64,000 bases of DNA from Cymodocea nodosa. Taxonomy: Eukaryota > Streptophyta > Magnoliopsida > Alismatales > Cymodoceaceae. The DNA lies in NCBI GenBank assembly GCA_036874045.1, contig CM072347.1:9798501-9862500 (forward strand). The letters are read 5' to 3'. Position 1 is the stretch's first letter, and each line of letters starts with the position of its first letter. The position numbers and the translations under genes were made by a program. The notes beneath the pieces were generated by a model. The model was not told where the DNA came from. It did not search any database and worked only from the letters and a program-made list of their open reading frames with translations. This document shows positions 10,656-22,758 of the stretch, one piece after another.

Positions 10656-12333
10656 TGTAGGATCGTATGGCTACACAAGAGGGGGGTGAATTGTGTATTT
10701 TTAATATTTTCTGAAATATAATTGAAACTTTAAAACTTAAAAACAAGTCGAGACATTATTTTCATAAAATCATTTTTATTCAAGGTTTCAATTACAATAT
10801 ACAATTCAATTCTCCTCAGAAATTGTAGATGCAATTATATTTCGATACCATATATCATCTAAACAATTTCATAACTATAAACAGAGAAAACTAATTTGCG
10901 GAATTTAAAACTTTTCTCCTTGTTTGAGATCTTTCTTCTTCTTCTTTTTCTTCTTCAGTAATTCTTCAGTGACGAATATCTTGTCTTTTCATGCTTCACC
11001 GAATTTGCTTTCTTTTGATACTTCAAATCTTTAGTGACGAAAATCTTACCTTTTTATGCTTCACTGAACTTTCTTCCTTCTGATACTTCAAATCTTCAGT
11101 GACGAAAATCTTACCTTTTTATGCTTCACTGAACTTTCTTCCACTTGAGAGATTTTCCCTGAGAAGGTGTTTTTGATCCCTGAAAAAGATTTTTCTTTTG
11201 GTGTGCAGGGATGGTTTGATCCTTGAAAAGATTTTTCTTTTTGTGTGCAAGGATAAATTGATCAACGAGAATTCTATGCCTTTTATACTGTATCTTCATT
11301 TCATGCATATCCTTCACGTTTAACCACCACCAGTTTTCCACTTCTCCACGTCTTTTCTTTTTCCTTCATCGAAATACACACGTTCTAACCCACGTTTATA
11401 TTTCAAATTTTCTTTAATCATCAGTCCTGGATCTCTGAAAAATTTCCTGCAAAATAAACTTTCTCGTCCAAAAGTTTTTCATCAGTGTAATAAGAAGTCA
11501 TTACTTTAATGTTAACTAAATGAGTAACACAAGTATATATATAACTTAACGTTTCTAAATTAACGAGTTCCTCATGTGCCATTTCACGTGACAAGTACTG
11601 TAGCTAACTCAACGAACTAAGTCCGTGGTGTTATGCTAATTCAACGAACCATCTCCGTTGTGTTATGATAACTCAACGAACCATCTCCATTGTTTTATGA
11701 TAACTCAACGAACCAGTAATAAACAAATGTTTTTATAATAAGAATTTTACCACGTGCAAAAATAAAAACTTAAGTTTATAACGCTAACCTAACGCGTTGC
11801 CTTAGTGTTCAATATAGCAACTCAACGCGTTTAGTTATGTTAACTTAACGAGTTAAACATGTGCACCTCACGTGATACAATACAACATTCGTAACTTATA
11901 ATTTCACCACGTGTATAACACTAACTTAACGAGTTCGTCTCTTCTTTTACTCACTAACTTAACGAGTTATCACGTGACCTATTTTAACCTTTAAACCTCT
12001 AACTTAACGAGTTCTCTTGTGACCTCTATACAAACAAAACTCTAACTTAACGAGTTGTCTAAACGTGCACTGTTCATGATACAGAAGATATAACATTAAA
12101 ACATATCATGCTTTTCAATAAAAACACATGTTAACTTAACATTTAGCTAAATGAGAAATTAATGCAACGAAACGACTAGTTATTAACTTCAGATCCAATA
12201 CAGACAAGTATTTATATCAGTAAGCTTTTTCTGCATTAATTGATGATTTTAATTTCTTTTCACAAGCAATAGTAATTGTGCAAATATGATTATTTTCATT
12301 CAGCACACATCATCAAAACAAAAATACTCAACA
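10656..12333 (-). repeat. 3' LTR of Copia 1
   Basis: On the minus strand it runs from TGTTGAGTATTTTTG to CGATCCTACA. The U3 part (about 11550-12100) has repeated AACTTAACGAGTT motifs with CACGTG or close variants, and a tandem run of 'taactcaacgaaccatctcc' units near 11630-11720. A 71-codon frame at 11126-11341 recurs in other LTR copies but runs across the TATA box, so it is not treated as a gene. Confidence 0.95.
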
Positions 12334-12347
12334 ATCTCCCCCTTTTT
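12334..12347 (-). other. Polypurine tract of Copia 1
   Basis: On the minus strand AAAAAGGGGGAGAT directly precedes the LTR start. A second tract, AAAAAGGGGGAGA, lies at 12641-12653. Multiple tracts upstream of the 3' LTR are a described trait of Sireviruses. Confidence 0.85.
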
Positions 12348-12997
12348 AATGATGACAAAACCATATTAAATCAATTATGAAATATGTATAACTCAACAAA
12401 GCACCTTCGTTGGGTTAACTTTTAATTCAACAAACTTGTTTGTTGACTTAAGTTCACTTAAGCTTATTTCTATTGTTTGTGTAAATTTTACCTCTCAGAA
12501 CTAAAACTCTCAAATGTCAATAATTATATAAGTATCAGTTTTCTAATTATCATCTATCAGATTACAATAACCATTTAAATAGCATCTCCTTTTATAATAT
12601 ATATATGCAATTAAGATCATAATCATCTTTTTATAATATTTCTCCCCCTTTTTGTCATTAATCAAAAAGATAATTACAAAGAATATATATACATATATAA
12701 GAGAATTACAATTACAACAACTCTTTCTGTAAACAAGAATAATAATTGAAGATATTTACAGAAAAATGTATTGTTCAATGAATCAAACAAGTAATACGAA
12801 TATTACATTTTGTATTCAGAAACAAACAAAAACAGTTAGCGACCCCTCCTAAGTATATCACTTATAGCATTACATATTTTATCTCCTAGATGCCTAATAT
12901 CATTTCTAATGTCCTTAAGCACTGCATCTAAGTCAGGAGGTAGCTGGGTTTGCTGTTCTGCTTGAACTGAATAACTTCACTGTTGTTGTTGTTGTCG
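12348..12997 (-). other. Non-coding stretch between ORF3 and 3' LTR of Copia 1
   Basis: About 650 bases, AT-rich, with the second polypurine tract at 12641-12653. It has no convincing frame. Confidence 0.6.
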
Positions 12998-15096
12998 TTA
13001 AGGTTTATGCATGGCTTGGAATTTTTGCAAATCTTTGACACTAAATGCTCTCATGCCTTTAGTTTCAAAGGGCCAGTCGAATAAATTCAATTGGCTTGCA
13101 ATGAGTCTACATACAACATCACCATAATATAACTTTGAACTCATATGCTGTAGTTGAGAAGTGAAAACATCAAACCAATTGATTTGAATTCTATTCAGCA
13201 AGCTATAAGTTGCATATAAACAACTTCTGTTGACTTCCATATTGTGTCCAACTCTCTGAAATAAATTTGCATGCAATATATTTGCAATAAACCTTGCCTC
13301 TGCATTCAGATTTTCCATTAATCTCATTTCAAAATATACATCTGGAATTTTTGATAAAGACTGAATGTTCCATTCTAGTTGTCTTATCATGTCAAATCTG
13401 TTTGTAACAACAACACCTTCATTCTTTAATCCCAAAACTTCAAAAATTAACTCAGGAGACAATATAAACTCCTGTTCATTTATTTGAGTCTTCAGAAAAT
13501 TTTCATCTTGACCAGATTGCTATAAAAAGCTGCAATAAGCTCTATGTATTGCTTCCATTTCGTTCCTACTGACAAGAATTTAATGAGGCCTTAAAACTCA
13601 AACAGATCTCTTATGTCCATCAAATTTCTGAATTTTATTGGACGAGCATGCAGAATCTGACATGTAATCAGATTATTGTATTTCTGCAATGCTTCTTCAG
13701 ATCTAAAATGAATTGTATTACCTTGAATGTTTAACATTGTACATAAAGAAGGTGATACCTGAAACCGTGATTCAGAGTTTAATTCATCTTCAGGAACCTC
13801 TTCTTCAAAATGAATGTCATGTTGTTCCTCTTCCAAAATATTATCTTGAAGCTGCTCAGGTAAGCTTGATTCTCCACCTTCAACAGTGTTAGGAACATTG
13901 TCAATATGCTCAACATTCATCTGTTCAGTCTCTATAGAATGTTCAGAGTACAATTTTTCCACAAATTCTATAGCCGGTGTATCTGTCTGTAATTGTTCAT
14001 TTTGTTCAACAGATATTTCCATTGATTCATGCTGTGAATTCTCAGACTCTACTTCTATAGATTCTGTAGAAGGTTGGTTAACTTTTAGCTCTTTTGGAGT
14101 CTTAACAAATTCAATATCTGCTACTCTAGACAATTCAGCCTCGGAACTAGCTACTGCCTCAACATTGTCAATTATATTTGCAATAACTTGTTCAATGTCA
14201 GGTGCCTGACGCTTTGATTTGTCAATTTCTGCATCATCAGGACTTGTATTAATAGAAAAACTTGAGCTCATATTTGACTTGTATTTCTTCTCAAGCTTTC
14301 TCGCAAGGGAAAATAAAGTCTCATTATCTTCATCAGTTTTAGTGTGTTCGGAACTGATGAGTTTATTAGATGCACAATAAGGTACAATGTGTAGACATAC
14401 ATTGTCCTTTGGAAATAAATTTTCATCTGATTGTCCTTTTCCAATAGACTTTGTTTCCTTAGACCTAATTTTTCTGATTTTTCTTCTTCTATAACATTTC
14501 TGTTTCTCCTCTTCAAGTATTGCTGTTTTCTTTTCAAATTGCTCCATAAAAGTTTTCTGCTTTAATTCTTCTAAGGCACTTTCTATTGCAATGGCCTTTT
14601 GAAGACTATCAACTTTTGTTTTGTCTACAGCAATATCTGATTCTACTTGTTTTGAATATAAAGGAGTAGGGACAGCTGATTCATGCTCTTCCTCAAATGC
14701 ATGTAGTCTTGTACCGTTTATAAGAGTTTGAGGAGTTCTATTTGATGAGCCTACACCTTTTTCCAAATATTCTGCATACTGTTCCAAAAATGTAATCTCA
14801 GCACATTTCATTCTGTATTCTCTATCATATTTACTTCGAATACCCATGTATGTAATACTTGCATCAGTATGTTGAAGTTCTTGTCTAACTTCATCTAATA
14901 TATCCTGAGAAAAGTTGTAATCTCTATAAAGTTCTTCTAACCTTTTGTCCACTCGAAATATTTTCTTGAACCAAGTACGTGGAACTTCATCATTCTCTAT
15001 TTCTTTTCCTTTCGCATCTCTTCTGCTTTTGCCTTTTCCTCTGCCACGACCTTTGTAGAAATTGGAGACCATCGTCGTAGGTTGTAACAGCAACAA
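12998..15096 (-). mobile_element. ORF3 of Copia 1 (position of the Sirevirus env-like frame), function unknown
   Basis: A third coding region of about 670 residues lies downstream of pol on the same strand and is broken. It starts with a short basic, glycine/arginine-rich segment (FYKGRGRGKGKSRRDAKGKE), then WFKKIFRVDKRLEELYRDY, a long Glu/Lys-rich, probably coiled and disordered middle, and a more globular end (MSPELIFEVLG, later SKLYYGDVVCRLIASQLNLF). I see no convincing signal peptide or membrane segment, which an envelope protein would need. The C-terminal part faintly recalls the plant 'putative transposon protein' domain found in some retroelements, but I am not sure. A relative is at 32664-33480. 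Confidence 0.7.
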
Positions 15097-15519
15097 GCGG
15101 AAAAGATTTTCCTGACAAAGTTTACAAATAACCTAAGTCCCCGTGTTATAAGTGTTTAAATAGGGTTTTTAGGCGTATAACTCAACGTGAAGATAAGTCG
15201 GGTTTAGAAATTAAATAAATATTGAATAAAGTTTATTCAATCAAGATAACTGAAATATTCAAGTATAACTCGTTGAGTTAACTAACCTAACGAGTAAAAC
15301 GCTGTCTAGAGGCAGTTTTACACGTTACCTTATCTAATATAACGTCTAGTTAGTACACTTAAACAAGTTTCGGATGTTTCCAACTAAAACCTTCCGAAAA
15401 CAACACACATGCTAAACTTAACATTATCTTGAGAACATTGTAAACTATTTGAACAGTTTGTCTTTTGAATCTAGAATAGTTTATTTGTCTTTTTAAATTA
15501 TTTCATCAAGATTTTAAGA

Positions 15520-16640
15520 GGACATTAATTCAGATTAACTAAGATTTGTATTTTAAATTATATTAATCTGTTTTTGACATTGTTAATGCTCCCCCTACAA
15601 ATATACTTCAAATATATTCAATCAAAATACAAAATATACTTGTAGTGACAATAGATGTTAAGTATAACTATACTTTTACATTTTCTTTTCAAAGACATCC
15701 GTTATCCTGACATCATCAAAAATGATTTCCAGAATCAATTTCTACTATATATGAATCAAAAACACAACTTTGAACTCAATTCGATTAATTGAAGGAGAAT
15801 AAAAGAATGTATCTCAAATAAACATTTTCGAAAGTACTAATGTTGATTCAATAAATCAGTAGTCATATTGGTATAAACTATATGCGATTCAAAGATATCT
15901 GTAATTAATGAAACAACTTTTTCTTTTCAAAACAGTAAATATTGATAATTTTCTTTAAAAGTTAGTTTGAAAAGCTTGAATCATACAAGAGCTTTCTAAT
16001 GTACCCATGTAATGAGCTTTCAGTCAACAATCCCAGATCTGATCAGGACCTTAGGTTGCCAGATTTAAAGAATCCTTTTTCAGGACAACAATCCTTACAT
16101 ACCTATCTGCTCAAGTACAAAAGGCTCGTGATCAAACTGATCAATAAACTCTCAAAGATTTTCACTTTGTAAGCACTTTTCATTTTAAGCACAGTATATA
16201 TGTATTCCATTAATACAGATGCAATAAAACACAAATCTCATACAATTTTTACTTCTATGATTATATTGAGAATATGAATCAGTTTCTATATGCTTATACT
16301 TTTGATTAGCAATTTAAGATGAGTTACATATAACTTATTCTACAAGTTTAATCAATTAAGTCAAATTTATGCATGATCATATGCATTTTCCTTGATTCAA
16401 AGAAAACATTTAATCAAAATTTCAGAATGTCAGAAGTATTTAATGTTTTTCATTTACACTTCCACTTAAAATCGTAAAAACCATTAAAATTGATAAACTA
16501 CTTAAATTCAATAAGATACTACTATGATTTTACAATAAATACATAGTATCTTAAGCAGTAGTTTAGATATTACTTTAGATATTTATAATAAGTATATAAT
16601 ATCTATGAGGTGAACAACATCATCAATAATATTTATCTTT
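15520..16640 (-). repeat. Non-coding module between pol and ORF3 of Copia 1
   Basis: A gene-free region of about 1.1 kb is homologous to the 3' module of the F-box Gypsy-type element (9850-10655 plus 22759-23150, and 56990-58190). The best-kept core is about 15970-16250, with 'catacaagagctttctaatg', 'ctttcagtcaacaatcc', 'ttgccagatttaaag' and 'acatacctatctgctcaag'. A purine-rich 'tagggggagca' (minus strand) lies near 15590-15600. It may hold a promoter or splice signals for ORF3, but nothing proves it. Confidence 0.8.
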
Positions 16641-16660
16641 TTATGTGGAGTTTAAGCATT

Positions 16661-18250
16661 TTACACATCACATAGCCTACAAATACCTAAATTTAATCTA
16701 ATGTTGCAGAATGTATTTTCGTCTAGAGGTTTTGTAAATATATCAGCTAATTGATTTTTACTAGACACAAATTCTAATTTAATTTTTCCTTTAATTACGT
16801 TATCTCTTAGAAAATGATGTCTAACCTCTATATGCTTTGCTCTTGAATGTAATACAAGATTTTTGGAAAGATTTATTGCAGAACTACTGTCACAATAAAT
16901 CTCAGTTGTATCATAAGATAATCCAGAATCTTCTAAAGTTTGCCTTATCCACAGAATCTGAGTGCAACACAGTGCAACAGTAACATATTCAGCTTCTATA
17001 GTAGAAAGTGCTACACAGTTTTGCTTTTTACTAAACCATGACACCAAATTATTTCCCAATAATTGACATGTGCCACTGGTACTCTTTCTATCAGATTTAG
17101 ATCCTACATAATCAGCATCAGTATATCCTATAAGATCTATTGAACTATCCTTAGAATAATACAGTCCAAAATTTTTAGTTCCTTGTATATATCTAAATAT
17201 TCTTTTAACTGCTATTAAGTGTGATTCTTTAGGATTAGATTGAAATCTAGCACAAACACACACAGCAAACATAATATCAGGTCTACTAGTAGTCAAATAA
17301 AGTAAAGAACGAATCATACTTCTGTATTTTCTGTGATCTATAGATTTTCCTTTGTCATCAATATCTAACTTTAAAGTAGTACTCATAGGAGTTCCTCGAA
17401 TCCTTGTATCATTAAAATTAAATTTCTTAAGCATTTCATCTGCATATTTTTCCTGATTTAAAAATATACCTTTATCCATTTGCTTAATTTGAAGTCCTAG
17501 AAAATATGAAAGTTCTCCTATCATACTCATTTCAAACTAATTAGTCATTTCTTTAGAGAATATTTCTATCAACTTATCAGAGGTTGCTCCAAAGATTATA
17601 TCATCCACGTATATTTGAACAAAAATCTGATCTTTACCATCTCTCTTAATAAATAGAGTATGATCCACTTTTCCTATGATATAGCCTTTTTCTATTAAAA
17701 AAATAGACAATCTTTCATACCATGATCTAGGTGCTTGCTTCAAACCATATAAGGCTTTCTTCAATTTATACACAAAGTCAGGATTTTTAATATCTTCAAA
17801 TCCCGGTGGTTGTTTTACATAGACTTCTTCATTAATTAAACCATTTAGAAATGCACTCTTTACATCCATTTGATATAATTTAAAATCCATATAACAAGCA
17901 TAGGCCAATAATATTCTAATACTTTCTAACCTAGCCACAAGAGCAAATGTTTCATCATAATCTAATCCTTCTTCCTGTGTATACCCTTGTGCAACTAATC
18001 TAGCTTTATTCCTTATAATTTGACCAGTTTCGTTAGTTTTGTTTCTAAAGATCCACTTTGTACCTATTAAGGACTGATTTTCTAGTGGAGAGACTAATTC
18101 CCATACATCATTTCTGATGAATTGATTTAGTTCTTCTTGCATTGCCACTATCCAATTTTCATTAGATAATGCTTCTTGTATATTCCTTGGTTCCACCATA
18201 GAAACAAACATACACATACTATTTAAATTTACTGAAGCTCTAGTTTTAAC
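16661..18250 (-). mobile_element. Reverse transcriptase and RNase H of Copia 1
   Basis: The RT domain includes EELNQFIRNDVWELV, GTKWIFRNK, VKSAFLNGLINEEVYVKQPP and the catalytic YVDDIIFGA. RNase H follows with GYTDADYVGSKSDRKSTSGT, STIEAEYVTVALC and RAKHIEVRHHFLRD, and the usual Copia end QLADIFTKPL near 16740. Sequence and order are typical Copia. The region carries at least one break. Confidence 0.93.
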
Positions 18251-18549
18251 TCCCTCATTAATATTACCAATGACTTGAGTAATGGGATGTGATGAAAAAT
18301 AACGCCAATTTCTCTGATTTTCCTCAATATTCTCATCAACATCTAAAAGTCCATCACTTTCATCATTAGTTTGATCATTTAAGTTCATATTTTTGATTTT
18401 CTCAAATAAATCATCAATCTCTCTATTGATCTCTAACTCATTTGGAAAATTGATCATATCATCATTTTCAGCTTTAGATTGAGATTCTCTAAGAGAATTT
18501 TCATTGAAGCTTGCATGGAGGGTTTCTTCAATAGTCCTAGAAGTCTTGT

Positions 18550-19790
18550 TATATACTCTATAGGCTTTACTTCTAGTAGAGTAACCTACAAAAATTCCTT
18601 CATCCGATTTGGCTTGAAATTTATCCCTTTTATCCTTAGTATTATGAATAAAACACTTACAACCAAATGGTTTCATATAGGAAATTATTAGAACCCTATT
18701 AAACATAATTTCAAAAGGAGTTTTATTAACATGAGGTCTTAAATGACTTCTGTTAATAACATAACAAGCTGTATTTACTACTTCAGCCCAAAGATTTTGA
18801 GGTAACTTATGTTCATTCAACATAGTTCTGGCCATTTCTTGAAGTGATCTATTCTTTCTCTCAACAACACCATTTTGACATGGTGCTCTTGGAAAAGAAA
18901 ATCTATGATCAATTCCATGCTCATTACAATAGTTATCCATTTGATCATTATCAAATTCAGTTTTATGATCACTCCTAAGTTTTTGAATAGAGACACTTTG
19001 CTCATTTTGAACAAAATTGCAAAACATTTTAAATTTTTCAAAAACTTCTGTCTTAGATGCTTGAAAATATACCTAAGTGTATCTAGAGAAGTCATCTACT
19101 AAAACAAATACATACCGTTTACCACCAAGACTCATGATTCTTGTTGGTCCAAATAGATCCATATGTATAAGTTCTAAGACTCTCTTGCTTGAAATATCAG
19201 TTTTGGATTTAAAAGAGTTTTTGTGAAGTTTACCTAACTCACATGCATCACACATAAAGTTCTTTGAGTATTTAATCTTTGGTAAACCTCTCACTAAATG
19301 TTTTCTAGATAGTTTATGTAACAGTCTCATATTTATATGCCCAATCCTTCTATGCCAAAGATATGCATCACTAGTTTCAGTTAGCAAACATGAATTTAAA
19401 TCAACTGCACTAGAAGGTAAAGATAAAATACATACAGAACCTTTTCTTTTAGCAATAAACTTAATTTCATCTGTATTTTTATCAATTATTTTGCATACAT
19501 TATCTTCAGACACTACATAATAGCCATTTTCAGTTAGTTTTATGACACTCAGCAAATTAAATCCTAGGTTTTTTACATATAGTACATTCGAAATAACACA
19601 TGTAGGAGTTATTTGAACATTGCCCATACCTATGATTTTATCTTTGCTTTTGTTTCCAATTGTTACACTTCCTTTCATGGTATTTGTAAAATTTTGTAAT
19701 AGACTTTTTTGTCCGGTCATGTGATTTGACGCTCCACTGTCCAAGATCCATTTTGATGTTGTTTCCTCCTCAGACTCATTTGCCATGAAG
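18550..19790 (-). mobile_element. Protease and integrase of Copia 1
   Basis: The protease active-site block is WILDSGASNHMTGQKSLL. GAG-pre-integrase follows (YLWHRRIGHINMRLLHKLSR), then the integrase core with DLFGP, LGGKRYVFVLVDDFSRYT and the later ENGYYVVSEDN-class motifs upstream. NGVVERKNRSLQEMARTML marks the DDE glutamate region. The family is Copia and the region is broken. Confidence 0.92.
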
Positions 19791-19799
19791 CACACATGA

Positions 19800-20875
19800 G
19801 CAACATCTTCTAACTCTTCTTCTCCTTCTGAATGTGAAGATTTTGATGCTGATTCCTCAGATTCAGACTCTTCAGACGTGTCATCCCAAGTGACCTTCAA
19901 AGCCTTTTTCTTGTAAAACTTTTTCTGAGTTTTCTGAGCCGTCTTCTTCTGATTTGTCCTACTTTGCTTTTCATTTTTCCTCATAGGACAATCTGGAGAA
20001 AGATGTCCAGGTTTCTTACAGTTGTAACATACATACTTTCTGGATGAAGAATTCTTGTCATTCAATGATTTTGACATTGAGGGTTTATCATTTTTGTTCC
20101 TTTGCTGTTTCCTAGCTTTCCATGCTTTCTTGAATTTCCTAGTCAGCAAAATCAAATCCTCGTCAGAATCAGTAGATATATCAGAATCTAAATTAATTTC
20201 GAAGGCTATTTCTTTCTTCATTTTTAGTTTGTTGTGACTCAGTGATTCATTTAATTGAACTTCATAAGCTGTTAAATTTCCTATAAGTTCATTCATAGAA
20301 TAAAGGTTTAAATCTCGTGATTCCTCAATTGATGTTACTTTCTGAGACCATTTAGAACTTAGGGAACTGAGAATTTTCCTCACCTAATCCTTCTGTTCAA
20401 AATTCTTTCCTAAACATTTTAAAGAGTTTATGATATCAAGAAATCTGGAAAACATCTCAGAAATATTTTCGTCTTCATGCATCTTAAAGAGTTCATACTT
20501 ATGAATCAACATGTTTATTTTTGTCTCTTTAACTTGAGAAGTACCTTTATGTGAAACTTCTAATGCATGCCACAGCTCATAAGCAAATTTATATGACGAC
20601 ACTTTACTGAACTGTTCATAACTCAATGCACAAAATAAAATATTTAAGCCCTTAGCATTCAGAGTTTCATTTTCTTTTTCAGTAATTGTCCAAGTATTAT
20701 AAGTAGTTAACGGAGTATATGGTTTAGAAATCATGAACCACAACTTATGATCTATACTTTGAAGAAAAACAGTCATCCTATATTTCCAATATTCAAAATG
20801 TATTCCATCAAATAAAGGAGGACGATTAAGATTTTGGCCTTCATATAAAGAAAAATTACCATTTCCAGTAGCCAT
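19800..20875 (-). mobile_element. Gag of Copia 1
   Basis: The frame starts MATGNGNFSLYEGQNLNRPP, with the Copia gag (UBN2) signature FDGIHFEYWKYRMTVFLQSI and SQVKETKINMLIHKYELFKM. The zinc knuckle CYNCKKPGHLSPDC lies near 20010-20050, followed by a Lys-rich and Ser/Glu-rich linker leading to protease. It begins about 190 bases downstream of the primer site. It is broken. Confidence 0.92.
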
Positions 20876-21061
20876 TTTACCTTAGATTTTTCAACCTATT
20901 TGATTTTAAACAGTCTAAAAACTTTAAAACAACTTGTGCCTTAAATCAATAGAGTTAAACGTATGCTCAGATATTAATTTCTGTTTAAAAACAAGGAAGG
21001 TAGAATAAGCAATGATATTGAATAAGTTGGTATCGATTTTATATCAAAGATTATTAACAAA

Positions 21062-21073
21062 GCTCTGATACCA
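21062..21073 (-). other. Primer binding site of Copia 1 (tRNA-iMet type)
   Basis: TGGTATCAGAGC on the minus strand, two bases after the LTR end. It is complementary to the 3' end of plant initiator tRNA-Met, usual for Copia elements. Confidence 0.92.
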
Positions 21074-21075
21074 CT

Positions 21076-22753
21076 TGTAGGATCATATGGCTACACAAGA
21101 GGGGGGTGAATTGTGTATTTTTAATATTTTTTGAAATATAATTGAAACTTTAAAACTCAAAAACAAGTCGAGACATTGTTTTCATAAAATCATTTTTATT
21201 CAAGGTTTCAATTACAATATACAATTCAATTCTCCTCAGAAATTGTAGATGCAATTATATTTCGATACCATGTATCATCTAAACAATTTCATAACTATAA
21301 ACAGAGAAAACTAATTTACGGAATTTAAAACTTTTCTCCTTCTTTGAGATCTTTCTTCTTCTTCTTTTTCTTCTTCAGCAATTCTTCAGTGACGAATATC
21401 TTGTCTTTTCATGCTTCACCGAATTTGCTTTCTTCTGATACTTCAAATCTTCAGTGACGAAAATCTTACCTTTTTATGCTTCACTGAACTTTCTTCCTTC
21501 TGATACTTCAAATCTTCAGTGACGAAAATCTTACCTTTTTATGCTTCATTGAACTTTCTTCCACTTGAGAGATTTTCCCCAAGAAGGTGTTTTTGATCCC
21601 TGAAAAAGATTTTTCTTTTGGTGTGCAGGGATGGTTTGATCCTTGAAAAGATTTTTCTTTTTGTGTGCAAGGATAAATTGATCAACGAGAATTCTATGCC
21701 TTTTATACTGTATCTTCATTTCATGCATATCCTTCACGTTTAACCACCACCAGTTTTCCACTTCTCCACGTCTTTTCTTTTTCCTTCATCGAAACACACA
21801 CGTTCTAACCCACGTTTATATTTCAAATTTTCTTTAATCATCAGTCTTGGATCTCTGAAAAATTTCTTGCAAAATAAATTTTCTCGTCCAAAAGTTTTTC
21901 ATCAGTGTAATAAGAAGTTGTTACTTTAATGTTAACTAAACGAGTAACACAAGTATATATATAGCTTAACGTTTCTAACTTAACGAGTTCCTCATGTGCC
22001 ATTCCACGTGACAAGTACTATAGCTAACTCAACGAACTAAGTCCATGGTGTTATGCTAATTCAACGAACCATCTCCGTTGTGTTATGATAACTCAACGAA
22101 CCATCTCTGTTGTTTTATGATAACTCAACGAACCAGTAATAAACAAATGTTTTTATAATAAGAATTTTACCACGTACAAAAATAACAACTTAAGTTTATA
22201 ACGCTAACCTAACGCGTTGCCTTAGTGTTCAATATAGCAACTCAACGCGTTTAGTTATGTTAACTTAACGAGTTAAACGTGTGCACCTCACGTGATACAA
22301 TACAACATTCGTAACTTATAATTTCACCATGTGTATAACACTAACTTAACGAGTTCGTCTCTTCTTTTACTCACTAACTTAACGAGTTATCACGTGACCT
22401 ATTTTAACCTTTAAGCCTCTAACTTAACGAGTTCTCACGTGACCTCTATACAAACAAAACTCTAACTTAACGAGTTGTCTAAACGTGCACTGTTCATGAT
22501 ACAGAAGATATAACATTAAAACATATCATGCTTTTCAATAAAAACACACGTTAACTTAACGTTTAGCTAAATGAGAAATTAATGCAATGAAACGACTAGT
22601 TATTAACTTCAGATCCAATACAGACAAGTATTTATATCAGTAAGTTTTTTCTGTATTAATTGATGATTTTAATTTCTTTTCACAAGCAATAGTAATTGAG
22701 CAAATATGATTATTTTCATTCAACACACATCATCAAAACAAAAATACTCAACA
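21076..22753 (-). repeat. 5' LTR of Copia 1
   Basis: 1678 bp, the same length as the 3' LTR and about 97% identical by eye. The TATA box lies at 21701-21707 (minus strand TATAAAA, 'cagtataaaaggc'). U3 carries six or seven AACTTAACGAGTT motifs, several within 25 bases of CACGTG. Confidence 0.95.
21701..21707 (-). promoter_or_regulatory. TATA box in the 5' LTR of Copia 1
   Basis: TATAAAA in the same context as in the solo LTR at 2123-2129. It would direct transcription leftwards through gag and pol. Activity is unknown. Confidence 0.6.
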
Positions 22754-22758
22754 TACAG
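22754..22758. repeat. Target site duplication of Copia 1, right
   Basis: TACAG directly after the CAACA end of Copia 1. It matches 10651-10655. Confidence 0.95.

Larger units (their letters stand above)
10656..22753 (-). mobile_element. Copia 1: Sirevirus-like Copia element with ORF3, 12.1 kb
   Basis: A complete-length element on the minus strand has two LTRs of equal length (1678 bp), a tRNA-iMet primer site, gag, protease, integrase, RT, RNase H, a long third frame after pol, and two polypurine tracts. It is flanked by TACAG duplications. The order, the long LTRs, the primer site and the multiple polypurine tracts fit the Sirevirus lineage. By eye the LTRs differ at about 45-50 sites (near 3%, mostly transitions), suggesting roughly one to two million years. 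All parts are present but the coding region has about four to six breaks. It is inserted in the module of F-box element copy A. Confidence 0.93.

Noticed and set aside
11126-11341. 71-codon frame in the Copia 1 LTRs (also 21546-21761 and 2093-2284)
   Set aside because: It spans the TATA box and would not be on the LTR-initiated transcript. No domain. Recurrence reflects LTR identity.
12641-12653. Second polypurine tract of Copia 1 considered as a true element end
   Set aside because: No LTR start follows it; the TG...CA LTR with target duplication begins at the tract 12334-12347.
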